Assembly: GCA_037039685.1 (NCBI GenBank)
Contig: JAWNGF010000002.1
Coordinates: 6,448,001 to 6,512,000 of the forward strand
Reading direction: 5' to 3'
From: Ceratobasidium sp. AG-K
Taxonomy: Eukaryota > Basidiomycota > Agaricomycetes > Cantharellales > Ceratobasidiaceae
Length of the DNA: 64,000 bases
Position numbers and translations under genes: made by a program. The notes under the pieces are model-generated. The model was not told the DNA's origin, did not search any database, and saw nothing but the letters and a program-made list of their open reading frames with translations. Position 1 is the stretch's first letter. Each line of letters starts with the position of its first letter. Of this stretch, positions 31,737-49,762 are shown piece after piece.

Positions 31737-34700
31737 TCTGTCATAGGAATAACATACTGAAATCCAAACCTATGCTTGTGGCGACTTTTCTGCTTGTTTG
31801 CATGTATGCAGTTTTGTAACTATCTTTACTCCCTCTCGAACGCTACTTTTGTGCTACTTCTTTATGTCGAAATGTAGTACTCTCTAGTAGCTTCAATCCA
31901 CTGTCTTTTGCGTCTCTATATGCAGGGATTTCATAAAGATATGAAATGTCTAACTTTATTGTCTTTGGCGCTTAGGGAGAGATACATTGTTATACTTGTA
32001 TCTCCACCAATACTGATCCGTTCGCTTAGCTTGAGCTTGCGACTGACTCGCAAGCTTCCAATTCAGCCGATCGCACCTGTTTCATGTGAATTGACCGGCT
32101 ATTTCCCGCGATATGTCTTGTGGCTTGTCAAAGTGCTGAAATGACTCATTTCAGCAGCCACCAGATCTTGAGAGCTGCATAGCTTGTAGATAGTGATTTA
32201 GTATAGTTACATGACTGGAGCAATTAGTTAGATGACTCATAATATATGTTCCAGCCAACCAAAGCACTCTGACTCCATGAATGCTAGTCATCAAGGCATC
32301 AGTGTTCATCCACCCCTCCTATCATTGGTAGATGCCCCAATGATAGCCACAACCAGATGACTAGTGTTCTGAGGCCTCTAGGGTATAAATACAGGCCCTC
32401 TGAGAGCCCTCCATCCTCACCTCACTCTACATCTGTTGTGCTTTGGCTTGGCTGTGTGATTTCCCCCATTATTGTGTGCCTCAAGACAATATTTGTTAGC
32501 CTAAAAAAATGGATCTCCTGAGTACCTATTATAGAGGAAAGGTTGCAGACATCTTATAGTGCTTTTACAAGTAAGAACAAGGAAGGCATTTAGGGAATAG
32601 CCTAAGATTAGTACATACTTAGTTCATTGCAACTAGGAGTGTGAAACAGTGACATTTAATAGCTAAGGGAACCTGAGCTCAGTACTCTTGCTCTTTCTAT
32701 TACTAGTGTACATACACTCTACAGTAGGAAAGCTTAGTATCAATTCCATTAAGTGTGCAACTAGATTGCTTACTTACTAAGAGCATCTCAGACTACTGAG
32801 ACATTACTTTATATTGTTCCACTGTGTGTATTCTGTAGTTATATCACCTGTACATACAAGTAGCTGCAACTCTCAGATATATAACACAATGGGAGTGAGG
32901 GAAGGCACTGGAGAGCTGCATTTTTGCACTCAGAATTATGTTGCAGGGCTCCATTTAGTCAGCAAATCTTTGCTGTTGACTGTTTGGTGATTATTTCCAT
33001 GTGTGCAGGGCAGCCTGTAAACTCATAGGGGGCCTGCTGCTTGGCTCTTTGTTGAAGTGTCTGATCATAGCCACAATGACTTTGTAGAGAGTGAGCAGGA
33101 GGCCATGTAAGGGGAATCAATGTACATACCACTGTAATGGAACATGTTTGTGTTTCTTGGTGCTATTGTTGCTCCACTGGGTTGTCCATTTGGTCCCTGG
33201 TGCGTCAAGTGAGAGGGGGTCAAGCCCATGCAATGCAAGAAGACTCTCAGCATCAGCCTGATTTGAGTTGTCAAACTGCATGTCAATGACCTTGCTTGAT
33301 GCAGAGGTATATAGCTTATTGACTGATGTGTGCTGAGCTTTGGAAAGCACAAGTTTAGTTAAGGGAACCTATGAACATTGCTATACACACAGTTTCAGTT
33401 ACTTCACAAGTACTAACCTTTGAGTTCAAGACCACAGTTGCTTTTTGTGTTGGTGTCCCAATGTTGTCAGGTGTGAGAACCAGTGCAAATTGAACAGACA
33501 TGACAAGTCCCAATTGAGTATATACTGCAACTAATTAGGTAGTGGTACAGATGATGTTCAACAATACAATAGGGCACATGAGATGCCCAGGTATTACTAA
33601 GCAGCAACAGCAATAACATTGAATTACCAAGGGGCACTGGCTGTGGGTGGGCCACCTTGCCTGAGTTGGTGGAAGCCAATGCAGGAGCAGAACAGCTGCT
33701 CCTTTGTGTTCCAGCCTAGTCCCAATATGGTGGCTGTCATGTGAGCACTGACTGCCCCATTTCATGTGCCTCCCTTGGCACCTGACTCTGCCTTTACAGC
33801 TGATCCCCAACCTCCCACCAATCTCTTTGCTCACCACTCCCCTGTCACCTTGCCCATGCAGGCCCATCTCCACCTGGGGGTACTTCATAGCATTTAGCCA
33901 CTTTGGTCAACAAGGGATAAAAATTGCATTGTGGGATCAAGAGTTGACACTGCATTGAAATTTATTGGAAATGGAAAACTACCAAATTGGGAAGATTTCA
34001 AATTGACTCCAGGTTCTCATTCTTGTTTTGGCATGGTTTTCATCACTGGTGTAATTTCATGTAATTACACTTTGAGTGTAATAACACCTCATGACACAAT
34101 ATATCACCTTAAACATTCCCCCACTATCATTACACTTCAGGTTTTTCCAGAGTATGATCACATGCTTGGAAGCACTCAAGGAGCCTACAGAGTGGGCCAT
34201 CAGGAAAACCGGTGGCAGATTTGGGCACTTAGGAGTGGATTTGAAGCAAAGTCTTTGTTTCAAATCACCCAAATCAGCCCAAATCAGCCAAATCACTCTC
34301 AAATCACTCTCAAATCCAAGAGCAGTTTTCCTGATGGCCTGCCTGCTCTTGAGCAAAACCAAGCTACAGAGTGCCCCTCAGCATTCTAGGTTTTGCTGAG
34401 TGGCTTATATCTCAGCACATACTACATTAATCAATACACCATTATTATGTGCTTATGGGTACAGACAATGTGCATTCAAGGAGCCCCAGGAGGAGTTATT
34501 TTGACTGCTCAATCAAACACCATCATTGCAGTGCCCATTCCTGAACATGTAACAAAACACACTAACTACCTCATGCAGCAAGTTTGGGGCTATAGGACTA
34601 CAAGAGCAGCATCTGGTCTACTTGTGTCACCAAAATCCTCTGACGCTGGCAAGTGCTGGTTTGCTCATATGTGCTTGCTTGGGTGAAGGAGCACTCAGGA

Positions 34701-34740
34701 GCACCTGAGTGGCTGTGCAATTGGTACCCCTATACCTAAG
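31737..34740. other. CpG-poor DNA without a supported gene
   Basis: The composition matches the transposon region, not the genes to the right. A minus-strand frame at 33065-33352 (VIDMQFDNSNQADAESLLALHG) may be a remnant of the MULE-like element or another repeat; I do not recognise it. A TATA-like box with a GC-rich downstream stretch lies near 32380 and may be part of an unidentified LTR. 34261-34317 is a short degenerate tandem repeat of a CAAATCA-type unit. CpG density rises abruptly near 34740. Confidence 0.5.
34261..34317 (+). repeat. Short degenerate tandem repeat
   Basis: CAAATCA followed by two to four bases is repeated about five times with small changes. No function is evident. 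Confidence 0.6.
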
Positions 34741-35337
34741 CAAGCACGCACAAGCAAATCGGCGCTCACGAGCCCGAAAGAGAACCGGTCAATTTGCTTG
34801 AGTGTGGAACATATGTAGCAGATATATATGCTGTCAAAAATTCTTGAATTCACAGACGATTTTTGGCGGTTTTCATTCGCATGTAAGCCTCTGTATATAA
34901 ATTTTTGCGTTAATATACTTGTGCGATCTGATTCTCCTATTTATTAGCTACATTTTGATATATATCACCTCCTGACGTGACAAACCTGTTGCGCAACGGC
35001 GTTGGCAGTGGCGACAGGGGTTGTGGCAGCGTCAATGGGGTTAGGGACGATGTCAACGGAGTCAGGGACGGTGACGACACAATGCTGATAGGTTCTGTGG
35101 CGCTTGTTCTCCTTCCTGGCGCTTCTGGGTAAGGTATTCAATTTTATTTATGTTCTACCTTCACCAAGGCCTCTGGTTTTCGTGGGCAAACCATGGGTCA
35201 TGTTTTACTAGTAATCCCAAGGCTAAACGCCTTGATCGGTCATGTGGGAAGTCTAAGGCGTCTAACCTGAGGATTCTTCGAGGCACAGGTGTTTGGAAGT
35301 CGCAGGTGGAGTTGTGAACACGCCATCGCCCTCGGAC
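34741..35337. other. Intergenic region upstream of the ABC transporter
   Basis: Normal CpG content. About 35000-35100 is a GTCA/GGGACG-rich imperfect repeat. No gene, tRNA or clear promoter box was identified. Confidence 0.5.
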
Positions 35338-41519
<6,182 letters not shown>

Positions 41520-41690
41520 TCGGTCGCGGGCGATCATAGTTTTGCGACAGATCAAGTTTCATGAGGTGTATATATAAGCTTCAATACCGTCTTTAACAAC
41601 CATATTGCTGTACCACACTAGCTTACCAAGAGAAAATGCAACGGGTTTTTTGGGAATCCTCACCAAAACTGACACAGGACTTCTCGCATG

Positions 41691-41822
41691 CAGTACAGTT
41701 CCGTGATATGCACTCTCGCGATATGCGTGTCTTCTCGAGATTTTAATACAAAACCCCAGTGACAAATTCAAAAGTGCTACCAATTTGGAGGCTGTCAACG
41801 AGCATATCGCGGAAGTGTACTG
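41691..41822. mobile_element. Small MITE-like insertion in unit 1 (132 bp)
   Basis: The ends are imperfect inverted repeats of about 21 bp: CAGTACAGTTCCGTGATATG on the left and GCATATCGCGGAAGTGTACTG on the right. The matching position of unit 3 (about 45915) lacks the segment, so an empty site is visible. The target duplication is not clear. Confidence 0.6.
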
Positions 41823-41865
41823 TACAGTATTCCTCCCGTACCGAGCCCAGGTTCCAAAGTGTCAT

Positions 41866-42096
41866 CTCTACAAAAAGCCAAAAATCTCGTTCGTCTCGTG
41901 GGGTCTCGGGATTCAGGGGAGGTGCTCGCCTGGCTCCCAAGCGCTCGTGATGTCTCGTGAGCCCCCGCGAGATATGCGCGCATTTCGCTCTTGATTGCTC
42001 GCGAGCCCTCAGGAGCGCTTAGGAGCCGCCACGAGCTCGAAGAGCACCTCCCATTGATCCCGAGACCACACGAGATTCTTGAGTTTTGCTGACGAT
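41866..42096. mobile_element. MITE-like insertion in unit 1 (about 231 bp)
   Basis: Inverted repeats of 34 bp with few mismatches lie at 41894-41927 and 42042-42075, extending outward more weakly. Unit 3 reads straight from GTGTCAT to GAAGAATT at 45960-45975, giving an exact empty site. An AT dinucleotide is present on both sides. The centre is rich in CTCGCGAG-type palindromes. Confidence 0.7.
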
Positions 42097-42315
42097 GAAG
42101 AATTGTTGCCACCGAGGCAATTTCACACACATGCCCAAACATAACACTACACATCGAACGTTTTCCCAAGTACGGATTCAGACCTTTCAATAGCATCAAA
42201 CTTATTTGATCCCGAGACCTTTTGTTCTTCGGTTTGTCTTTGATTGCATTCTCTTATATCACCTCGAGGACCCCTCGACCTCTGGCAGCGATCCTCGCTC
42301 CGAGACCCCCGTGTC

Positions 42316-43645
42316 ATGATAGTCCAGCTTCCCATCGTCAGCTTCATTAGTGCCGCGATCGTGCTGGTCCCCCTCCCGCGGCACTGGAGGGCACGTAATG
42401 TATGCATAATTTCCAGCATCTTCTGGCTTGCTGCATGTAACATCACTCGAGGAACTAACGCCATTATCTGGGGTGGTGACCTTACTCCGCGATATTGGGT
42501 TTGGTGCGACATTGGTATGCCCTAGCCCGTCCCAAGTTGCTTGCAAGCTGATCAGCATGTAGTCACAAAAATCGATATTGGCGGCAACATTGGAATTCCG
42601 GCTACTGGCCTGTGTATCTGTCGGCGCCTAGCACAGGCCACCTCTCCATACTACAAACCTCCAAACCCGTACGCCAGACGTCAGCGGGCGAGGTTTGAGA
42701 TTTGGATGTGTGTGGTGCTGCCGATTATCTTCATGGCTCTGCGTATGTCGGCTTTCCGCGATATCAGGTCTGTGGAAGCCGCTGACTAAGTGAACATAGA
42801 CGTTATAGTCCAGGCAAGGCGTTTCAGGATCGTCGAGGATTTCGGGTGTACCGCAGTAAGTTGCTGCTCTCGCTCGGAAGTTTCATTATTGGCTCACACC
42901 ATGTGCGAGAGTGTTCACCCATGTATCCCCGCCTTGATCCTCGTCCACATCCCTCCAGTTTTGCTTACTTTGAGTTCATCTGTGTACGCAGGTGAGTGTT
43001 TTCTCATTTAGAATAATGATGTGATGTAACCCCTGCGTAGGGATCGCACTGCGCTGGTTGATTCATCGCAACACTCAGTCGCCCCGAGCCGCGCATCATA
43101 CCATGCCGGTTTTTAACTCTGGTCAACAATTTCGTCTCGCTGTATTGGCGATCATCGAAATGACCCTTGGCGTAATAATCGCGATAGTGATGAAGCTTGG
43201 ATACGAAGGCTTTCACTTGGAGTCGTGGATTCCTTGGGAGGATCGGCGCAAAGACTGGCTCGAGATCCCATTGATCACAAAGGACTCGATGGTTGATGTA
43301 TATTGGGCCCTCTGCATGGTTATCTGGTACGCCGTACCACTCACGTCCGTAGTGCTATTTGGATTCTTTGGGTTGGACGACAAATCAATCAGGGGGTATA
43401 TGAGCATACTCACCTGGGTCCAGGTGCACGTCTTTCGTATTAAAAGCGCGAACGCTGAAATACTACCCCTAAGGTCCGCATCTCATTGGGCGGTAATCGA
43501 ATGGCGCTTAACTCCCTTCATTCCCTGTAGTGTGGACAGCACAATAGTAGCCCACGATTCAACCATAGGTTCTGCCATTAGATCGGGGACTGAGAGCGGT
43601 ACCACAGCCACCGAAATGCATACGTCGAATCGTGTACCACTGTAG
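42316..43645 (+). CDS. STE3: STE3-like pheromone receptor, copy 1
   Basis: A class D G-protein-coupled receptor for farnesylated mating pheromones, in the plasma membrane. Exons from splice sites and alignment with copy 3: 42316-42514, 42548-42742, 42800-42855, 42910-42991, 43041-43645, about 379 aa. STE3 hallmarks: LPIVSFISAAIVLVPLPRHW (TM1), NAIIWGGD, YWVWCDI, FEIWMCVVLPIIFMAL (TM4) joined by splicing to HVIVQ and RIVEDFGC, IPALILVHIPPVLL (TM5), YAGIALRWLIHR. Seven hydrophobic segments and a short cytoplasmic tail. The first intron is only 33 bp. The tail end is uncertain: GTAATC...CTGTAG near 43491-43530 could be another intron. The tail is shorter than in many mating receptors. Confidence 0.85.
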
Positions 43646-43736
43646 GCATCAAAATACCTACGACGTGCCACATCACAATAAGCGGCTTCTGGAGTAGATT
43701 TCCGGTTCGAACCAAATAAAATAATAATGACGGGCC

Positions 43737-45699
43737 GTTCAAGGGTCGTAGTTGGTTGCATGGAATACCATCATTCCCCGCCAGATCCAATTCCATCCAA
43801 TGTATATAACCTTCAGTTCCGTATTCCCAATACCTGTCGTATTGCAATGCTAACTCCCCAGGAGAAATTGCGTTTTGCGGATTCTCCTATAGCCAATGTT
43901 GCATTTCTTTCATATTCTTCCTTCCCTGCTTTCTGAACTCTCAATTCCACGGTTCGAAGAAAGTAGTTGCCACCGCCATCAGATGACACTAATTAGAGAG
44001 AAGGACAGAATAGGACGATCATATCAAACATCACACCACATGTGAGGCACTATCCCGAACGAGGACCTGAGGATCGCTCTGCCTTACCAATCTCCAATCA
44101 TGAGTCTGTCGGTGGGGGAGAAATTGACCCACCTTTTGCGGTTTATATTCACGGTATCCTTATTGATGACTCTTGGGTTGTAACATAGCTCGGAAGCACT
44201 GAGATAAATTTATATCTTGTAAGTATTCTATTTTCCTCAAGTAATGATTTTTTTTTAGCGACTTCGTCGGGGATTGTGGGGTTTGATTTATTACCCGGAC
44301 GCTATTCTGACGCTTCTCGTTCCTCGGCCTGCTCTTGGGTTTCGATCCTTTACATCACGCCAGATACTCCTCGAACTCTTTCAGTGATCTTCCTTGTCCC
44401 CGTGTCCTGAATTCCCCGTCGTTAGTTTCATTAGTACTGTGATCGTGCTGACCCCCCTCCCCTGGCATTTGAAGGAGCTTAACATTTGTGTAATGTCAGC
44501 CATTGCTTGGGTCACTATACATCGAGGAATCAATGCTACTCTCCGTTGTGGTAATCCTATCCTGAAATACCAGGTTTGGCGCGACATTACGTCTTTCTTG
44601 CAAGCTGATACGCATGTAGTCACAAGAATCAATATTGGTGGAAGCGTTGGGGTTCCAGCTTCTGCCTTGTGTATCTGTTGGTGTTTGGCACAGGCGGTCT
44701 CCCCAAGCCACAAGATACCGAGCTCGAATGGCAGCCAGCACGCGAGGTTTGAAATTGGGATGTGTGCAGTTCCGCTAATTCTTGTTTTGGGTCCGCGCAT
44801 GTGTATTCCCCGTAATATCTAAATCTGTGACAGTCACGGGCCAAGCAAATATAGATGTAATAGTTCAGCCTGCACATTTTGTGATCCTCTAGGATTTGGG
44901 GTGTATTCCAGTAAGGTGCTGCTCCCGCTCCAGTGGTTTCCATCGTTGCCTGACACTTCATAACAGGCTATTCACTCATCTCTCCCCGGCTTATTTATTG
45001 TCAGTATCCCTCCAGTCTTGCTTACTCTGGTCGCATTGGTTTATGCGGGTATGTATGATCTCACCCAGAATATGGATATAACATAACCCCTCTGTAGGGG
45101 CTGTGCTGCACCGGTTGGTTCATTGTAATGCTCAGCTTTCCCAAGTCTCACAGAACGCTGGGCCGGTTTTTTACTCCGGTCAACACTTCCGTCTCACTGT
45201 ATTCGCGGTCATCTCGATGAGCTTTGGCATAACAATGACAGCATCCATGCACATCGGATACCCTCGCTCTGAGTTGGTTCCATGGACTTCTTGGGGGCAT
45301 GTACATGAAGACCGGTCAGAGATCCACTTGGTACCAAAGGATTCAACGGTTGACTTTTTCGGAGCCACATCATGGTCATGATGCACTTTGTACGTCTCAG
45401 GTCCGTCGTGCTTTATGGATACTTTGGGCTGGAGGACAAGGCAATCTTGGAGCATAAGATTATACTTACCTGTATCCGGGTGCACGTCTTTTGCATTCAA
45501 AGGGAGAAATCCGTAGTGTTGCCTCTAAGGTATGCACTATATGCGCCGGCAATCGAATGATGCTTAGCCCTTTTCCATCTTATGTAGTATGGGTGGCACC
45601 ATAGTAGCCCACAACCTGGCCGTGAGTCGCACTACCCTAAGAGTAGGAACTGGGACCGGTGTAGCTGAAATAAATACGTTGGATGGACTAATGTTGTAG
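43737..45699 (+). repeat. Tandem duplication unit 2
   Basis: Same order as units 1 and 3 (upstream TATATAA block near 43800, then receptor sequence) but the most diverged. It starts with a GTCGTAGTTGGTTGC sequence like the others. The region 43945-44380 between the block and the receptor has no gene I can support. Confidence 0.7.
44394..45699 (+). pseudogene. STE3: STE3-like pheromone receptor, copy 2 (pseudogene)
   Basis: Aligns with copies 1 and 3 throughout (FPVVSFISTVIVLTPLPWH; HVVTRINIGG; SIPPVLLTLVALVYAG). The start ATG is replaced by CTG with a small deletion; the intron after TM4 begins GC; the codon for Glu in VEDFG is TAG; and a frame shift truncates TM7 (45355-45400). Exon 1 runs on without the 33-bp intron seen in the other copies. 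Several independent lesions mean it is not functional. Confidence 0.85.
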
Positions 45700-45734
45700 G
45701 CGTTATAATACTTACAAGTGGCGGTACGTGCTGC

Positions 45735-47475
45735 TTTGTAGTTGGTTGCAAGGAGCTATCATAGTTCAGGGACAGACCAAGTTTCATCCGGTGCATATAA
45801 CCTTTAACACCGTACTCCTCATAAGAGTCATATTACTGTACAATAGTAGCTTACCAGGAGAAAATTCAATGGACTTTTTGAGAATCCTCTCCATAACAAA
45901 CGCAGAATTTTAGCCATACTGTATTCCTCCCTCTATACCGTACCGAACCCAAGTATCAAAAGTGTCATGAAGAATTGTTGCCACTGAGGCAATTTCACAC
46001 ACATGCCCAAACATGGCACTACATACCGAATGTTTTCCCAAGTACGGATTCGGACTTTTCAATAGCATCAAACTTATTTTGTCCTTAGATCTTCCGTCCA
46101 TTGTTTTGTTCTTTGATTTAAATCTCTTATATCACACTCAAGGACCCCTCGACCTCTGGCAGCGATCCTCGCTCCGAGGCCCCCGTGTCATGATAGTCCA
46201 GCTTCCCATCGTCAGCTTCATTAGTGCCGCGATTGTGCTGGTCCCCCTCCCACGGCACTGGAGGGCACGTAACGTTTGCATAATTTCTGGCATGGCCTGG
46301 ATTGCTGTATGCAACATCACTCGAGGAACTAACGCTATTATCTGGGGTGGCGACCTTACTCCGAGATATTGGGTTTGGTGCGACATTGGTATGCCCTAGC
46401 CCGTCCCAATTTCCTTACAAGCTGATCAGCATGTAGTCACAAAACTCGATGTTGGCGGCAACATTGGAATTCCGGCTGCTTCTATGTGTATCTCTAAGCG
46501 GTTAGCGCAGGCAACCTCACCATACTACAAGCCTCTAAACTCGAACGGCAGACGTCAGCGTGCGAGGTTTGAAATTTGGGTGTGTGTGGTGCTGCCGATC
46601 ATCTTCATGGCTCTGCGTATGTCGGCTTTCCGCGATACCAGGTCTGTGGAAGCGGCCGATTAGGTGAACATAGACTTTATAGTCCAGGACAAGCGTTTTC
46701 TAATCGTCGAGGATTTTGGGTGTGATCCAGTAAGTTGCAGCTCTCGCCCAGCGGCTTCGCTATTAGCTCGCGTATATGCTAGAGTTGTCCCTCATCCATT
46801 CCCGCCTTGTTTCTCATCAACATCCCTCCAGTCTTGCTTACTTTGAGTTCATCTATATACGCAGGTGGGTGTTATCTAACCAAGAACAATGATGTGATAT
46901 AACCCTGCGTAGGGATCGCACTGCGCTGGTTGATTCATCGCAACACTCAGTCGCCCCGAGCCGCACATCAAACCGGACTGATTTTTAGCTCTGGTCAACA
47001 CTTTCGTCTCGCTGTATTGGCGATCATCGAAATGACCGTTGGCGTAATGCTCGCAATATTGATGAAGCTTGGGTGGCAAGGCCTTGATTTCGACCCATGG
47101 ATTTCCTGGGAGAAATTTCATAAAGACAGGTTCGAGATCCCATTGGTTGCAAAAGACTCGATGGTTGATGTATATTGGGCCCTCTATATGGTTTTCTGGT
47201 ACGCTGTACCACTAACATCCGTAGTGATGTTTGGATTCTTTGGGTTGGACGACAAATCAATCAGGGGGTACAAGAGCACACTCACCTGGGTCCAGGTGCA
47301 CGTCTTTCGTATCAAAAGAGCGAACGCTGAAATACTACCCCTAAGGTCCGCATCTCATTGGGCGGTAATCGAATGGCGCTTAACTCCCTTCATTCCCTGT
47401 AGTGTAGACGGCACTATAGTAGCCCACGACTCAACCGTAGGCCGCAATACGTCGGATGGTGTACTGTTATAGGCG
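45735..47475 (+). repeat. Tandem duplication unit 3
   Basis: Very similar to unit 1 across the upstream block, receptor exons and introns, without the two MITE-like insertions. Identity to unit 1 is clearly higher than to unit 2, so units 1 and 3 share a more recent duplication or gene conversion. Confidence 0.75.
46190..47472 (+). CDS. STE3: STE3-like pheromone receptor, copy 3
   Basis: Exons: 46190-46388, 46422-46616, 46674-46729, 46783-46864, 46913-47472; about 364 aa. All seven membrane segments and motifs of copy 1 are present: MIVQLPIVSFISAAIVLVPL, YWVWCDI, FEIWVCVVLPIIFMAL joined to HFIVQDKRFLIVEDFGC, IPALFLINIPPVLLTL, YAGIALRWLIHR, VDVYWALYMVFWYAVPLTSV. Differences from copy 1 are concentrated in loops (DPSCPSSIP versus TASVHPCIP; GWQGLDFDPWISWEKFHKDR versus GYEGFHLESWIPWEDRRKDW), which may alter pheromone specificity; that is inference. 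Tail ambiguity as in copy 1. Confidence 0.87.
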
Positions 47476-47640
47476 TTAGGGTACTCACAACACCTCATCT
47501 CAGAATTTGTCTCACCACATGATGATTGTGGCGGCTGCCAGGAAATGCTTGCGAGCAGCGTACGATGTTTGTGTTCTGTATATGATTGCTGCACCGACGA
47601 AATAAACGCTCATTGGTTATATCTTGCATGGATCCAGCTA

Positions 47641-48007
47641 CAGTCAACGTCCTCGACTTGCAGGTGGAGTCCACCATCAAACGCTAAGCGAGACGGTTTC
47701 TCGTAAACATGTGCATCGTCGCTTTGACCGTAGCTTCATTACATGATATATCTCTTCTAGTAGCATTCCTGAGGAGTTGAATTTGTGGTAAGGTTATATT
47801 TGAGTGTACAAAGATTCTGACGACTGACCATTGACATCTTGGCTACTTACGAGTTCAAGAAATGTCTTTGAGGTAGCGTACACCAAGCATACCAGCATAG
47901 TTGTGCATAGCCACTTCGTGCGGAGTGGCGGCTTTAGTCATCAAAAAAACCTAACGAAGCCCCACGCTCCTGCAAGTCAAGGACCTGCAAGTCAAGGACG
48001 TTGACTG
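47641..48007. mobile_element. TA-flanked MITE (367 bp)
   Basis: Terminal inverted repeats of 24 bp with one mismatch, starting CAGTCAACGTCC, lie at 47641-47664 and 47984-48007. A TA dinucleotide flanks both ends (47639-47640 and 48008-48009), the target of Tc1/mariner/pogo-type transposases. The right repeat is partly duplicated (CTGCAAGTCAAGGAC twice). No transposase frame inside, so it is non-autonomous. Confidence 0.8.
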
Positions 48008-48009
48008 TA

Positions 48010-49762
48010 TATGCTCAAGCGTGATTGAGCGCAATCACGTTTTATGTATCCAACTTGAGCTCGAGGCTAATGTGCGCGTATATCCAAAGTGCTCGCAGAT
48101 GCATGAAGTCACAAAGGTTGAAGACCATTTTCCGGTTTATAACTATCCAAGAGAGGCTGCAGAAATGGGAGTCGTAGAGCACTTGTGGCGTGCTGACGGG
48201 CTAGGGTGAGACCGTTGGTCATAGCATACCTAGTAAAGCCTTCCGATGCATCTTTATCCTGAGTAACATATCATAGTCGCCTATTCAGGTATAAGCCCAC
48301 TCATCATACTTCCCCATGCGGCCTTAAAGTCGACTAGTGGTCAGGCATCCTCCTTGGCGCCTAGCAGGGATGCATGCGTTCCGAGACCCAGCCCGCCTAG
48401 CATCTAACCGAGACCAAATTTGCGCAAGCAATGCTGCTCGGGTGGTATCAGCGGCCCCACTAATAGTATTTATTTAGTTATCCCGGAGGAAACACATGTG
48501 GTAATGGAAGCGAATTTCTTAATGCACATGTAAATCAGGTTCCGGCCTGTGTAATGGCCTTTCAATGCTGGGTTTCAAGAAATCGACTATTTTGTTAACT
48601 GGATATTTACACAGGTAATCCGACCTAGCGTAATCAGCACCACGTCAGCTGCAACTATATTATCAGAATAGTCTGCTGTGATTGCTGGTCCTCATATATA
48701 CATGCCGTATGGGGTTCAAACTCACTGAATTGTAGGCGTTCCAAACACTGCCTGAGACGCATCGGGGCGGTAAGGAGTGGAGGTGGCGCCCCCGTGGATC
48801 TATCACCGAAATCCGTGCGTAAGATAACCCACTTTGAAAGCAAGTCGATCATTCACGCTGATGAACTTGCCGGACGCAGCATTTGACTTGTTTAAAAGTA
48901 AATTCAATTGGAACCGCCCTAATATACACGGTTGAACTGGACACTGCCTCGGATTCCACCCAAGCGCAGTCAGAGGTCGACGCAAGACAAAATTAGATTC
49001 ATCAAAGACGCTGCGGACCGTCAAATAAAATCCATCTTGCCGTCGAGCAAAGAAACAATGTGCTGATAATCGCCACGTGAATGTTCGAGCCTATCGTGCC
49101 GTATCTTCCTCTGTATTAACAGACGATGCGAACAGAATCATCAAGTAGGTTCAGATATGAGCGGAAGAGCGTAATTTAGAACATTGCTGGAATCGCAAGT
49201 AGGGTCGTACGCGCCGATGTCGTCCATCACGGATCACAGAGCCGAGGACAAAATGACAGATGCGAGACTTGGCTTCTAAATGGAGGCAACTGCGGTCGGG
49301 AAGTCAAGGGCTGACGAACAGAGGCATATGAGCGTTTGATTAGGATGCTAGGAACGGAGACTGAGGGAAGAGCTGGTCGCCGGCACGCCGAGGAGCGACC
49401 GGACTGCCAGGCGGATATCCTTGGCTTATAATATCAGTGGCAAGCGCCGTGGCCGTGTGAGTGCTGAGTAAGAGGCCGGGCATCGTGATAAAAAGGCACG
49501 GCGGATGCGAGATGGCGGCGACCGTTTGCCGCAGTACGACGATAAAACAGCGACTGGCTGCGGACTCTCCTCTGCAGAATCCGACAGACGACAGAGACAA
49601 AACGTGGATCTGGTGATACCCGGATCACAGGTACCGGAAGCAAAGGGGTTAATCAGCAACAACGAGCGGGACTCTACCACGTCCGTCACTGGACCTCTTT
49701 CTCTCTGCGCCTGGAGCGTTTCACACAACACACACCTCATCTCAGTTTAACTATATATCACC
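48010..49762. other. Intergenic, no supported gene
   Basis: Only short frames without family signatures on either strand. I looked here for small CaaX-ending pheromone genes and found none. Bases just before the copper ATPase start (ACTATATATCACC) may include its TATA/start context. Confidence 0.5.

Noticed and set aside
32375..32420. TATAAATA box as a gene promoter or LTR promoter
   Set aside because: No gene follows and no LTR ends could be fixed. Left as a note in the repeat-rich stretch.
34057..34399. Overlapping frames on both strands around 34.1-34.4 kb
   Set aside because: They arise from a low-complexity tandem repeat and disagree in frame. No domain seen.
45868..45912. Short ORF starting MDFLRIL upstream of receptor copy 3, pheromone-like start
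   Set aside because: Only 14 codons, no CaaX end, and the matching positions in units 1 and 2 do not keep the frame. More likely promoter or leader sequence.
47720..47735. Cys-Ile-Val-Ala (CaaX-like) string
   Set aside because: No stop follows the four residues in frame, and a stop lies just upstream. It is also inside the TA-flanked MITE.
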